Origin: an uncultured Collinsella sp.
GTDB lineage: Bacteria > Actinomycetota > Coriobacteriia > Coriobacteriales > Coriobacteriaceae
Direction: 5' to 3'
Assembly: GCA_902470915.1 (NCBI GenBank)
Contig: CABRIB010000045.1
Coordinates: 1-16,273, forward strand
DNA length: 16,273 bases
The position numbers and the translations under genes are program-made. The notes below the pieces were generated by a model. It saw nothing but the letters and a program-made list of their open reading frames with translations, ran no database searches and was not told the DNA's origin. Position 1 is the stretch's first letter, and each line of letters starts with the position of its first letter. Below are positions 6,943 through 14,559 of the stretch, in pieces.

Positions 6943-8238
6943 CTACGCCCCAAGTGCCGCCATGGGAATCACCGCCACGCCGTCGTCGCGTGTATAGGCA
7001 ATGCTCCCCTTTCCAACCACGACCGCCAAAAACGCCGGCGCGGCATTCTGGGCGGCAGGATTGGAGAGCACTTTCCTCTCCAGCGCCTTGAGATTTCTCG
7101 CTCCATCGTCTGCTTTCGCATCACTCAGCTTGACCTCGATGGCTCCCCAGCGCCCGTCGTGCTCAACGATCAGATCGACCTCAAGGCCCTTCTCATCTCG
7201 GAAATAATGGACACTGTTGTCGACACCGCCGTAGGTGGAAAGGAACACGCGCACGTCGCGCAGGACGAGATTCTCAAAGAGCATCCCCAGCGTTTGCATA
7301 TCGCCAAGCAGCCGCTCAGGGGTAGCCCCCAGCAACGCCGCCGCAAGTGACGGGTCACAGAAGTAGCGCTTGGGGCGCACGCGAACGCGGGCCTTCGAGC
7401 GCATGGGCGGCTCCCATCCGCACAGGTCCTCGGTCAGCTTGAGCCTGTTGAAGAGGTCCAAGTACGCAGCGATGGTCCTCTCGTCGGGGCCCGCCTCACC
7501 GTACGAGGCGTCCTTTACGAGCGTCTTGTACGTGACAGCCTGGCTCTCGTTCATGGCAAGAGCTCGCAAAAGGCCGTGTGCAAGCTCGGGCGACATGCCC
7601 TCGTCCAGCACGTTGACGTCGAGCACCGAGTGCACGTACTGGCTTGCCGTCTCTCGCGCAAGATCTTCCGAAAGCCCAAGATTTGCAGGCCAACCGCCCC
7701 TGCAGCACCAGCGGGCGACGTCATCCACCGTGCTCTCGCGACGCTGAGGGGCAAAATCCTCGCCCTTAAAGAGGCTTGCCAGTGACACGAGCGGCTCGCC
7801 GTCGCCCGACTCACACAGGGCCATGGGGCGCATTGACAGACGGGCGATCCTACCCGTGCCGGAATGACGAACATGGCTGCGCTCCTCGCTTTTGAGCGCG
7901 GTCGAGCCCGTGAGCAAAAGTGTCCCCCGTTCGTTGCCGCTCGCGTCCACGAAACGCCGGGCGGCATCCCAAACCTCGGGCACCTCCTGCCATTCATCGA
8001 CCAGGTGTGGCGCATCGCCGATGAGCGCCAGGCTTGGGTCGACCTCTGCCGCCGCACGCTGCGCAGGCTCATCGAGCCTGGAGACGCTCGCCGAGCGAGA
8101 GAGCGCCGTCCAGGTCTTGCCGCACCATTTGGGGCCGTTGATCTCCACACAGCCAAACGCCCGCATAAGGGTGTCGAGGCGCTCCTCTATGAGCCGGGGC
8201 CTATATCCCTTTTGGGTCAATCTCTTTGGTGCATCCAT
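6943..8238 (-). CDS. AAA_14/DUF4143 ATP-binding protein with PD-(D/E)xK-like C-terminus
   Basis: The 431-aa protein has an N-terminal P-loop ATPase: Walker A GPKWCGKT (35-42), Walker B-type HLVDEWQE (D81, E82) and a sensor strand LLLTGST (107-113). The C-terminal DUF4143-type part ends in a restriction-nuclease-like signature, GLEVDLIVE (E353, D355) followed by AIEVKLSD (E368, K370). This order and length are typical of the AAA_14-DUF4143 proteins, which occur in many copies in gut bacteria. Their job is not established; nucleic-acid-dependent ATPase activity is usually assumed. It follows the ATPase_2/DUF234 gene with a 185-bp gap that holds a 23-bp tandem repeat, so it is probably expressed separately. 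ATG 8238 has a modest GAGAGGGA site about 10 bases upstream. Confidence 0.9.
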   Translation of the reverse strand: MDAPKRLTQKGYRPRLIEERLDTLMRAFGCVEINGPKWCGKTWTALSRSASVSRLDEPAQRAAAEVDPSLALIGDAPHLVDEWQEVPEVWDAARRFVDASGNERGTLLLTGSTALKSEERSHVRHSGTGRIARLSMRPMALCESGDGEPLVSLASLFKGEDFAPQRRESTVDDVARWCCRGGWPANLGLSEDLARETASQYVHSVLDVNVLDEGMSPELAHGLLRALAMNESQAVTYKTLVKDASYGEAGPDERTIAAYLDLFNRLKLTEDLCGWEPPMRSKARVRVRPKRYFCDPSLAAALLGATPERLLGDMQTLGMLFENLVLRDVRVFLSTYGGVDNSVHYFRDEKGLEVDLIVEHDGRWGAIEVKLSDAKADDGARNLKALERKVLSNPAAQNAAPAFLAVVVGKGSIAYTRDDGVAVIPMAALGA

Positions 8239-8275
8239 AGACGGCCGTCCCTCTCTATCACGCGATATGCGAAAT

Positions 8276-8372
8276 TACGCCATTCTCAATGCTGATTTTA
8301 CGCTACTTTCAATGTAGTTTTTACGCCATGACAGATGTAGTTTTTACGCCATTTTCATTGAAGGTTTTACGC
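8276..8372. repeat. 23-bp tandem repeat array, four full units plus a partial fifth
   Basis: TACGC recurs at 8276, 8299, 8322, 8345 and 8368, an exact 23-bp period. The four full units follow the pattern TACGCCATTTTCAATGTAG plus TTTT. Units one and three contain a small dyad CAT-N5-ATG, and unit two has CTAC-N7-GTAG. The array begins 38 bases upstream of the AAA_14/DUF4143 start, where operator sites would be expected. There are no spacers, so it is not a CRISPR array. Confidence 0.85.
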
Positions 8373-8423
8373 TTGGCATCCTTAGCGCGACCCATTCCGA
8401 GCATCACATCAGAGCGTGCTTGG

Positions 8424-9815
8424 TTATCTCCGCTCGCACATCTCGGCAAACGAAATCAGCTTGGCATCTCCCCTGCTCGCCGCAGCTTCCTGACATCCTT
8501 GCGTAAAGCCTCGCTTCGAGAAGATCGCATAGCTTTTGTGCTGCCGCCTAAAGAGTTCGCTTCGATGCACGAGCTTTTGCAGCACGTCTTCGCCCACCGG
8601 TTCATTGCACCATTTGCATTCCGCAAACAGCGCAGTGCCCTCGCCATCGTCAACAATCAAGTCGATTTCTTCCTGCGTATGCGTGCGATTATCCGTCCCC
8701 CACCAGCGCCCAACGCTTGCCGGAACCACATCAAGCTGGCCCGCCCGCGCGAGTTCGTACACGTATTGTCTGCATATAATCTCAAAGACCGTACCCATAT
8801 AATCCGATACGTGCGGCTCAATGCGCTCATACGCCATCTCGGCCATATCGTTTTGAATCAGCCCGATGTTCTGCGGAACAAACTTGTACCAGAACCTAAA
8901 CATCTGGTCGCTCAGCAGATACACGGCTCGCTTATTGCTCGTCTCGTTTAGGGGCAGCTCGCGCTCGACAATCCCAAGCGACGCCAGCTTATCCACATAG
9001 CTCTTTACGTTGCTCGCAGGGATTCCCGTAGAGCTCGCAATCTCCGAGATCTTCGAGCGCCCCTGGGCAATTGCTTGCACGATCGCATCATATTGCTCGG
9101 GATTGCGGCACTCCTGCAATAGCAGGTTACTCGGCTCCTCAAAGAGATAGCCCGTAGGAGTAAGAAAAAGACGTTTGATGTTGTCCTTGAGCGGTGCGGC
9201 AGGATCGACTTTCTCGATATATGCAGGAATGCCACCCGTCATGCCATAGCAAACTGCAGCGTCTTCGCGACCCATGCTCTGCCACAGGCCGAGGGTCGTC
9301 ATAAAATCGAGCGGCATGATCTTAAACTGGGCCGTACGCCTACCGTATAGCGGACTCTCGTAGCCCAACACCTGCTCTTCCATAAACGAAAGCGACGACC
9401 CGCACAGGATAAGCATAAGCTTGGTCTCTTTGTACAAGTGATCGATCTTGTCTTGCAGCAACGAGCTGATCTCGGGATTCGATTGGGCGAGATAAGGATA
9501 CTCGTCGATCACGACAATCAAACGTTCCGTACGAGCCATGGTAGCCAATGCATCGAACGCCTCGTCAAAACTACGAAACGACACGCCAGCAACACCAACG
9601 GAGCCCGCAAGTATCGCCTGGCTAAAGCCATGCAGGTTTGCCTCTGCATTGGTGCGACGAGCTTGAAAGTAAATAGCCTTCTTGCCTTGGATAAACTCTG
9701 TGATAAGACGCGTTTTGCCCACGCGACGGCGGCCGTAAATCACAGGCATCTCAAAGGAGCCCGTGCCATACAGTCGATTGAGCTCGGACATTTCCGCCGT
9801 TCTTCCGATAAACAT
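8424..9815 (-). CDS. ATPase_2/DUF234 ATP-binding protein with winged helix and nuclease-like C-terminus
   Basis: The 463-aa protein opens directly on its ATPase domain (MFIGRTAEMSEL), as the archaeal-type ATPase_2 family does. Walker A is GRRRVGKT (28-35), Walker B LIVVIDEYPYL (D104, E105) and the sensor LILCGSSLSFM. Residues about 245-290 look like a winged helix (SKISEIASSTGIPASNVKSYVDKL). The C-terminal DUF234 part holds EEIDLIVDD (E383, D385) and FAECKW (E399, K401), a PD-(D/E)xK-type arrangement. Family members are stand-alone ATPases of unresolved function, frequent in archaea and gut bacteria. ATG 9815 has an AAGGAAGGAT site about eight bases upstream. The perfect inverted repeat at 9831-9886 ends just before that site, which suggests transcriptional autoregulation or an mRNA hairpin next to the ribosome site. 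Confidence 0.9.
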   Translation of the reverse strand: MFIGRTAEMSELNRLYGTGSFEMPVIYGRRRVGKTRLITEFIQGKKAIYFQARRTNAEANLHGFSQAILAGSVGVAGVSFRSFDEAFDALATMARTERLIVVIDEYPYLAQSNPEISSLLQDKIDHLYKETKLMLILCGSSLSFMEEQVLGYESPLYGRRTAQFKIMPLDFMTTLGLWQSMGREDAAVCYGMTGGIPAYIEKVDPAAPLKDNIKRLFLTPTGYLFEEPSNLLLQECRNPEQYDAIVQAIAQGRSKISEIASSTGIPASNVKSYVDKLASLGIVERELPLNETSNKRAVYLLSDQMFRFWYKFVPQNIGLIQNDMAEMAYERIEPHVSDYMGTVFEIICRQYVYELARAGQLDVVPASVGRWWGTDNRTHTQEEIDLIVDDGEGTALFAECKWCNEPVGEDVLQKLVHRSELFRRQHKSYAIFSKRGFTQGCQEAAASRGDAKLISFAEMCERR

Positions 9816-9830
9816 AGGGCCATCCTTCCT

Positions 9831-9886
9831 TTACGTTATAGCTAGCTATATTATACCTTCCTATAATATAGCTAGCTATAACGTAA
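9831..9886. promoter_or_regulatory. Perfect 25-bp inverted repeat, candidate operator/promoter of the DUF234 ATPase
   Basis: The arms 9831-9855 and 9862-9886 are perfectly complementary around CCTTCC. Each arm contains the 14-bp palindrome TATAGCTAGCTATA (9837-9850 and 9867-9880); the two centres are 30 bp apart, about three helical turns. TATAAT occurs on both strands (minus at 9855-9850, plus at 9862-9867), so a promoter probably lies inside. The left arm ends one base before the AAGGAAGG ribosome site region of the ATPase gene. Confidence 0.85.
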
Positions 9887-9941
9887 TTCGACAAGCGGCG
9901 CACGCAAAAGGGTCGGTACACCACCGCACGTGGACCGTTCC

Positions 9942-9987
9942 GGAAAGCGCGTCCCGTTCCGAGCGGCAATTCCGGGTCACGGTTTCC
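9942..9987. repeat. Single copy of the 46-nt palindromic repeat
   Basis: The structure is a 14-nt arm GGAAAGCGCGTCCC (9942-9955), an 18-nt loop GTTCCGAGCGGCAATTCC and a 14-nt arm GGGTCACGGTTTCC (9974-9987). The left arm is identical to that of the first array unit at 11355, and the loop matches that of the last array unit in 14 of 18 bases. It is therefore a dispersed member of the same family, in the same loop orientation as the last two array units. Confidence 0.85.
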
Positions 9988-10205
9988 TCAGGTACAAGAC
10001 GACGATCCGCCGCCCTTATCACATGCCTTCAAATATGCGATCCAGAAACACAAAACAGCAGATAGAATGCTCTTTTTCAAAAAGTACACGTCCCGAAACT
10101 TACCAAGACTTCATATCTAGCTACCGTTCAAGGTCGCCGATTACCGTCCGCCGATTCGGATGTAAAAATGTCGCCGAAAGCAGGTCATCTACCTGCATGG
10201 TTAGA

Positions 10206-10227
10206 TTTTGGTCAGCTTTTGGTCAGC
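10206..10227. repeat. Tandem duplication of 11 bp (TTTTGGTCAGC twice)
   Basis: TTTTGGTCAGC is present at 10206-10216 and again at 10217-10227, without mismatch. It ends 55 bases before the start of the AbiEi-like gene. One helical turn of spacing would suit a repeated protein contact, but a chance duplication is possible. Confidence 0.5.
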
Positions 10228-10282
10228 TGAGCGGCAAGTTCCAGCTGATACGTTTTTGCTACCCAAAAGGAGGCGGTAGCTC

Positions 10283-11281
10283 ATGACCCATTGCAATGAC
10301 CAACTCATCGACCAACTGCTCACTCAAGCCGAGCAAGAGGGGCGCTGTCTGATTCCCCCGAGCGCGGCGATCCGAAAAGCGCTCCTTCGGCGCACCGGCG
10401 GCACGGTCGTCTCGCCCATTCCGGGGTTGTTTGCGCGAAAAACGCGCTGGGATGAACTCAACCGAGCGCAACGCCATTGCGAGATTATCCGCGCCCTTGC
10501 GATCATCCATCCCGATTGGACGTTCTGCTCGTTTTCGGCAGCTTGCCTGCTGGGGCTCGAGGTCTCGTGGCGACACCTGAACGTCGTGCATGTTTGCAGC
10601 TCGACAAAGCCGTCGGCTCGTCCGGGCGCACATATTCAGCGACACCAGATTGAGCCGGCCGGAGCAATACGCAGAGCCGGCATATCGGTAACGCCGCCCA
10701 TCCAAACGGCCACAGATTGCCTGCTGCAAACTGGTTTTGCCGACGGCATGCCCATTGCCGATTCGACGATCTCAAAGCTCGGCCTTGCGCCGGAACAGCT
10801 GATGGAGGCCGTGGAGCAACGAGCGACTGCACGCAATGGTCGCGCGATTCGCACCGCCCTCACAACGCTTCGATATGCCGACGTCCGCGCCGAGAGCGGC
10901 GGGGAATCGGTCGCCCGAGCCGTCATGATCGAGACGGGCTTTGCGCCCGACTGGCTTCAATACGAGCTGACGGACCCCTTCGATTCGGCCAAGCCCATAC
11001 GAACGGACTTTGCCTGGGAGCGCCAGGCGCGGGAACTCACACTGGGCGAGCTCGACGGGCTCATCAAATATACCGACCAGACCATGCTGGCCGGACGCAC
11101 CACCGCCGAGGTGCTCGTTGCCGAACGACAGCGCGAGGCGCACCTATCGCTCTACGGTCACCCTCTGCTGCGCTTTACCATGAACGAGGTCCGCTCGACA
11201 GGAATGCTCGCCAAAAAGCTGCAGACGGCAGGCATCCGGCAGACCGCGCTGCCGACATGGCTCAACGAGGTGGACCTGTAG
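10283..11281 (+). CDS. AbiEi-like / DUF559-like (Vsr-type nuclease fold) protein, 332 aa
   Basis: The protein resembles the actinobacterial proteins that join an AbiEi-like N-terminal half to a DUF559/Vsr-like C-terminal nuclease fold. In the N-terminal half, GGTVVSPIPGLFARKTRWDEL fits a winged-helix wing region and WTFCSFSAACLLGLEV fits the 'SH-x-AA-x-LHGL' helix of AbiEi relatives. From about 204 come ESGGES (E208), IRTDFAW (D242) and GELDGLIKY (E256, D258, K262), then an ERQREAHLSLYGHPLLRFTMNEV ending of the kind seen in DUF559. Some relatives are annotated as type IV antitoxins, but no AbiEii-like toxin gene is adjacent, so a toxin-antitoxin role is unsupported. ATG 10283 follows an AAGGAGG site (10267-10273) with nine bases between. 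The gene is bracketed by copies of the 46-nt palindromic repeat. Confidence 0.75.
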   Translation: MTHCNDQLIDQLLTQAEQEGRCLIPPSAAIRKALLRRTGGTVVSPIPGLFARKTRWDELNRAQRHCEIIRALAIIHPDWTFCSFSAACLLGLEVSWRHLNVVHVCSSTKPSARPGAHIQRHQIEPAGAIRRAGISVTPPIQTATDCLLQTGFADGMPIADSTISKLGLAPEQLMEAVEQRATARNGRAIRTALTTLRYADVRAESGGESVARAVMIETGFAPDWLQYELTDPFDSAKPIRTDFAWERQARELTLGELDGLIKYTDQTMLAGRTTAEVLVAERQREAHLSLYGHPLLRFTMNEVRSTGMLAKKLQTAGIRQTALPTWLNEVDL

Positions 11282-11302
11282 GAGCTGCTAGGCCACGCAT
11301 CG

Positions 11303-11647
11303 CCGAATCGCATCCCCCCTATCTGGGCCGCGTTTTCCCAACGGCCACGCCAACGGAAAGCGCGTCCCAGCCTGGACACTCAAAACGGGATGCGCTTTCC
11401 GGATGGCGGGCCTGGCGGAAAGCGTGTCCCGGAATCCCGTCTCAGAGCTGGACAGGCTTTCCGGTTGAGTCCTTCAGCGGAAACCGCATCCCGGAATAAA
11501 CACTCAAACTGGGATGCGCTTTCCAAACGGCCGGCCAGCGGAAAACACATCCCATTCTGAGGCACGATTCCGGGACGCAGTTTCCGCATGCGGCCCCGTT
11601 GGGAAAGTTAATCCCGTTCCGAGGCCGGATTCCGGGACGCAGCTTCC
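11303..11647. repeat. Array of imperfect 46-nt palindromes with a 62-bp period
   Basis: Five units start at 11355, 11417, 11479, 11540 and 11602 (steps 62, 62, 61, 62). Each has a 14-nt left arm of type GGAAA-N5-TCCC, a loop of about 18 nt and a 14-nt right arm of type GGGA-N5-TTTCC, separated by 15-16 nt. A shorter, decayed unit lies at 11303-11338. The outer GGAAA/TTTCC and inner TCCC/GGGA are the constant parts. The last two units continue into a shared ATTCCGGGACGCAG and TTCCGCATGCGG. The array fills the gap between convergent genes. Confidence 0.9.
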
Positions 11648-11664
11648 GCATGCGGAGGCGCTCC

Positions 11665-11700
11665 AAACAAAAGGCCCCGGCTCGCGATGGAGCCGGGGCC
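11665..11700 (-). terminator. Strong intrinsic terminator of the ygfK-ferredoxin-xdh operon
   Basis: An 11-bp perfect GC-rich stem (GGCCCCGGCTC 11673-11683 with GAGCCGGGGCC 11690-11700, 6-nt loop) is followed on the minus strand by TTTTGTTT. It lies 69 bases after the stop codon of the molybdenum hydroxylase gene. Confidence 0.9.
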
Positions 11701-11769
11701 AAAGGCGCAGCGTATGTAGTTGATGCTCAGCGCGAACGGCCCGTCAACAATGGCCGTCCACGCTCTACC

Positions 11770-14547
11770 CTACCCGCGGCGACGGGCGCGGCTGTAGGGC
11801 GTATCCACCATGGGCAGATCTGGACGCAGCTTGCCGTCAAACGCGCGGTAGGCGTTCTGCACGGCGGGCGCCGTGGGGATCGTTGCGATCTCGCCGATGC
11901 CCTTGCCGCCGTATGCCACGGGCAGCAGCTCGTCCTTCTCCACGTAGATGGCGTGGATATCCGGAATCTCGGGCGCACGGAACAGCCCGAGCGTACCGTA
12001 CCTTGCCTGGGGCATGCAGTCCTTGAGCGGCCAGTCCTCGGTAAGCGCATAGCCCATACCCATGAGCACGCCGCCTTCGATCTGACCCTGGATGGAGATG
12101 GGGTTGACCACCTTGCCGGAATCGTGCGCGGCATAGACCTCGCTCACGCGACCGTCATCATCCAAAATGACCACATGTGTGGCAAAGCCGTAGCAGATGT
12201 GGCTCTTGGGGTTGGGAACATCCGCACCCAGCTTGTCGGTCGGCTCCAGGTACACGTAGCCAAACTCGCATCCCTCGAGCGCCTTGATGGCGGCCGCGGG
12301 ATCCTGAGGATGCATACCCTGGCCGGCGACGAGCTCCTGCGTGTGCAGCTGATAGGCGCGACCGTCGTCGTACTCGATCTTGACGCCGTCGCCATGCGCG
12401 CTCACGGGAGTATCGGGTGCATGCTTGCCGGCCTCGATGTCAAGCATGGCATCGCGCAGCAGGAAGGCGGCACCGCGCACGGCCTCGCCGGTCACGACCG
12501 TCTGACGCGAGCCAGACGTGGTGCCGGAGTCGGGAGCGTTCTCGGTAGAGCACTCGCCATTGGCGATGCAGCGAAGCGGCAGGCCGCATGCCTCGGCAAC
12601 GTCCTGCAAAAAGACCGTGTTGCAGCCCTGGCCGATGTCGGACGTGGCAGCATAGACCACGGCCACGCCGTTCTCGACGCGAATCTTGCAGCGGCCGGCA
12701 TCGGGCAGGCCCACGCCCACGCCGGCGTTCTTCATGGCGCAGGCGATACCGGCGTGTCCGGGATGCGCATAGTAGGCATCCTTGACCTCGAGCAGCGTCT
12801 CCTTCAGCGCCGTGGAGCAGTCGGCAATCTGCCCGTTGGGCAGAACCTCGCCCGGCTCGATGGCGTTACGGTAGCGGATCTCCCACGGATCCAGGCCGAC
12901 CTTCTCGGCCAGCAGGTCGATCAGGCTCTCGAGCGCAAACTCGGACTGGCAAACGCCAAAGCCGCGGTACGCGCCGGCGGGCGGGTTGTTGGTGTAGTAG
13001 CCAAAGCCGCGAATGTCGGTATTCTGGTACTTGTAGGGGCCGACGGCATGCGTACAGGCGCGCTCGAGCACCGGGCCGCACAGCGACGCGTAGGCGCCGG
13101 TATCAAAGTTGATCTCGCAATCCAGGCCGGTAAAGTTGCCCTCGGCGTCGCAGCCCAGTGTAAAGGTGCCGTCCATGGCGTGGCGCTTGGGATGGAACGC
13201 GAGCGACTCGGCACGCGCGAGCTTGCACTTCACGGGACGCTGGAACTTATATGCGGCGAGCGCGGCCAGGTGCTGGATGGACACGTCCTCCTTGCCGCCA
13301 AAGCCGCCGCCCACGAGCATGGTCTCGACGACCACGCGCTCGGGCTCGCTATCCCAGCCAAACATGTGGGCGCACTCTTTACGCGTGTCGTAGGCGCCCT
13401 GGTCGGTCGACTGCACCTTGACGCCGTTCTTGTACGGGAAGGCGACGGCGCACTCGGGCTCCAAGAAAGCATGCTCGGTAAAGGGCGTAGTAAAGCGCTG
13501 CGTCACGGTGAACGCGCTCTCCGCCAGCGCCTTGGCGGCGTCGCCACGCGTCACGTGACGGCTCTGGCATACGTTGTCCTTGAGCTCCACCGTGTTGCCA
13601 AAGGCAAAGAAGCTGTCGTGCAGGCGCGGAGCGTCGGCAGCCCTGGCCTCGGCGATGTTGCGCACGGGTTCCAGAGGCTCGTAATCAACCTTGACGAGCT
13701 TCTTGGCCTTCTCGAGCGTCGCCTCGTCCTCGGCAACCACCAGCACGATGGCATCGCCCACGCAGCGGGTGATATCGCCCTGGGCGATCATGACGTCCCA
13801 GTCCTGGATAAGGTGGCCGACCTGGTTGACCGGCACGTCCTCGGCGCGCAGAATGCCCACCACGCCGGGCAGGGCCTCGGCCTTGGAGGTATCGATGGAG
13901 AGCACGCGGGCGCGCGGATACTTGGAGCGCACAGCGCTGGCGTAGGTCAGACCCGGCTGATCGAGCTCGTCGATGTCGTCGGGATACTTGCCCTCGCCGA
14001 GCACCTTCTTGCGCACGTCAATACGGAAGGCGCGCTTGCCCACGCCGTAGTCGTCACCGCGCTCCAGGTCCTCGTCGATCTGCTTTTCGCCACGGAGCAC
14101 CGCAGCGGCCAGCGAGATGCCCTCGATAATCTTTTTGTAGCCAGTGCAGCGGCAGACATTGCCGCGAATGGCGTACTTGATCTGTTCCTCGGTAGGCTCG
14201 GGGTCCTCGGCGATCAGCGCTGCACCCGCCATGACCATACCGGGGATGCAAAAGCCGCACTGTACGGCGCCCACGGCGCCAAAGGCGTACACAAATGCCT
14301 CGCGCACATCCTCGGGCAGGCCCTCGACGGTCACGATGTTACGGCCGGCGGCAAGGGCGGTGGTCAGCACGCACGCCTTGACGGCCGCACCGTCCACATG
14401 GATGGTGCAGGTACCGCACGCGCCCTCGGAGCAGCCGTCCTTGGCGGAGTGAATGTGCAGGTCGTCGCGCAGATAGCGCAGCAGTGGTTTATTCTCCGTC
14501 GTCGTGTGCTCGACACCGTTAACGGTAAAAGTGAATTCCTGTGCCAT
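11770..14547 (-). CDS. Xanthine-dehydrogenase-type molybdenum hydroxylase, fused [2Fe-2S] and Mo-binding subunit
   Basis: The 925-aa protein joins an iron-sulfur domain to a molybdopterin domain. The plant-type [2Fe-2S] site is C39, C44, C47, C59. The second [2Fe-2S] site is C97, C100, C132, C134. The Mo part has GGGFGGKED (413-421), AYRGFG (526-531), GQG (639-641), SGTTSGSRQT (674-683) and the base GKGIGE with the likely catalytic Glu 886. It lacks the FAD domain of animal XDH, as do XdhD and the selenium-dependent XDH family, so electrons must leave through partner proteins. Substrates in the family are purines such as hypoxanthine and xanthine; a labile selenium ligand cannot be seen in sequence. 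ATG 14547 has AAGGGA eight bases upstream and lies 12 bases after the polyferredoxin stop. It is the last gene of the operon. The symbol xdhD is plausible but not certain. Confidence 0.92.
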   Translation of the reverse strand: MAQEFTFTVNGVEHTTTENKPLLRYLRDDLHIHSAKDGCSEGACGTCTIHVDGAAVKACVLTTALAAGRNIVTVEGLPEDVREAFVYAFGAVGAVQCGFCIPGMVMAGAALIAEDPEPTEEQIKYAIRGNVCRCTGYKKIIEGISLAAAVLRGEKQIDEDLERGDDYGVGKRAFRIDVRKKVLGEGKYPDDIDELDQPGLTYASAVRSKYPRARVLSIDTSKAEALPGVVGILRAEDVPVNQVGHLIQDWDVMIAQGDITRCVGDAIVLVVAEDEATLEKAKKLVKVDYEPLEPVRNIAEARAADAPRLHDSFFAFGNTVELKDNVCQSRHVTRGDAAKALAESAFTVTQRFTTPFTEHAFLEPECAVAFPYKNGVKVQSTDQGAYDTRKECAHMFGWDSEPERVVVETMLVGGGFGGKEDVSIQHLAALAAYKFQRPVKCKLARAESLAFHPKRHAMDGTFTLGCDAEGNFTGLDCEINFDTGAYASLCGPVLERACTHAVGPYKYQNTDIRGFGYYTNNPPAGAYRGFGVCQSEFALESLIDLLAEKVGLDPWEIRYRNAIEPGEVLPNGQIADCSTALKETLLEVKDAYYAHPGHAGIACAMKNAGVGVGLPDAGRCKIRVENGVAVVYAATSDIGQGCNTVFLQDVAEACGLPLRCIANGECSTENAPDSGTTSGSRQTVVTGEAVRGAAFLLRDAMLDIEAGKHAPDTPVSAHGDGVKIEYDDGRAYQLHTQELVAGQGMHPQDPAAAIKALEGCEFGYVYLEPTDKLGADVPNPKSHICYGFATHVVILDDDGRVSEVYAAHDSGKVVNPISIQGQIEGGVLMGMGYALTEDWPLKDCMPQARYGTLGLFRAPEIPDIHAIYVEKDELLPVAYGGKGIGEIATIPTAPAVQNAYRAFDGKLRPDLPMVDTPYSRARRRG

Positions 14548-14559
14548 GGTGATTCCCTT

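Larger units (their letters stand above)
9887..10282. other. 396-bp intergenic region between divergent genes
   Basis: Apart from the 46-nt palindrome at 9942-9987, this stretch holds a 13-bp palindrome (CTTTTTCAAAAAG, 10072-10084), a small hairpin (GCAGGT 10180-10185 with ACCTGC 10191-10196), a perfect 11-bp tandem duplication and a strong AAGGAGG ribosome site (10267-10273). No coding sequence or clear -35/-10 pair was found. Confidence 0.45.

Noticed and set aside
10283..11281. Type IV toxin-antitoxin pair
   Set aside because: The AbiEi-like similarity is limited to the N-terminal half, and no nucleotidyltransferase toxin gene of AbiEii type lies next to it.
11303..11650. CRISPR array
   Set aside because: The repeating parts are imperfect palindromes that differ from unit to unit, the intervening parts are related to each other, and there are no cas genes.
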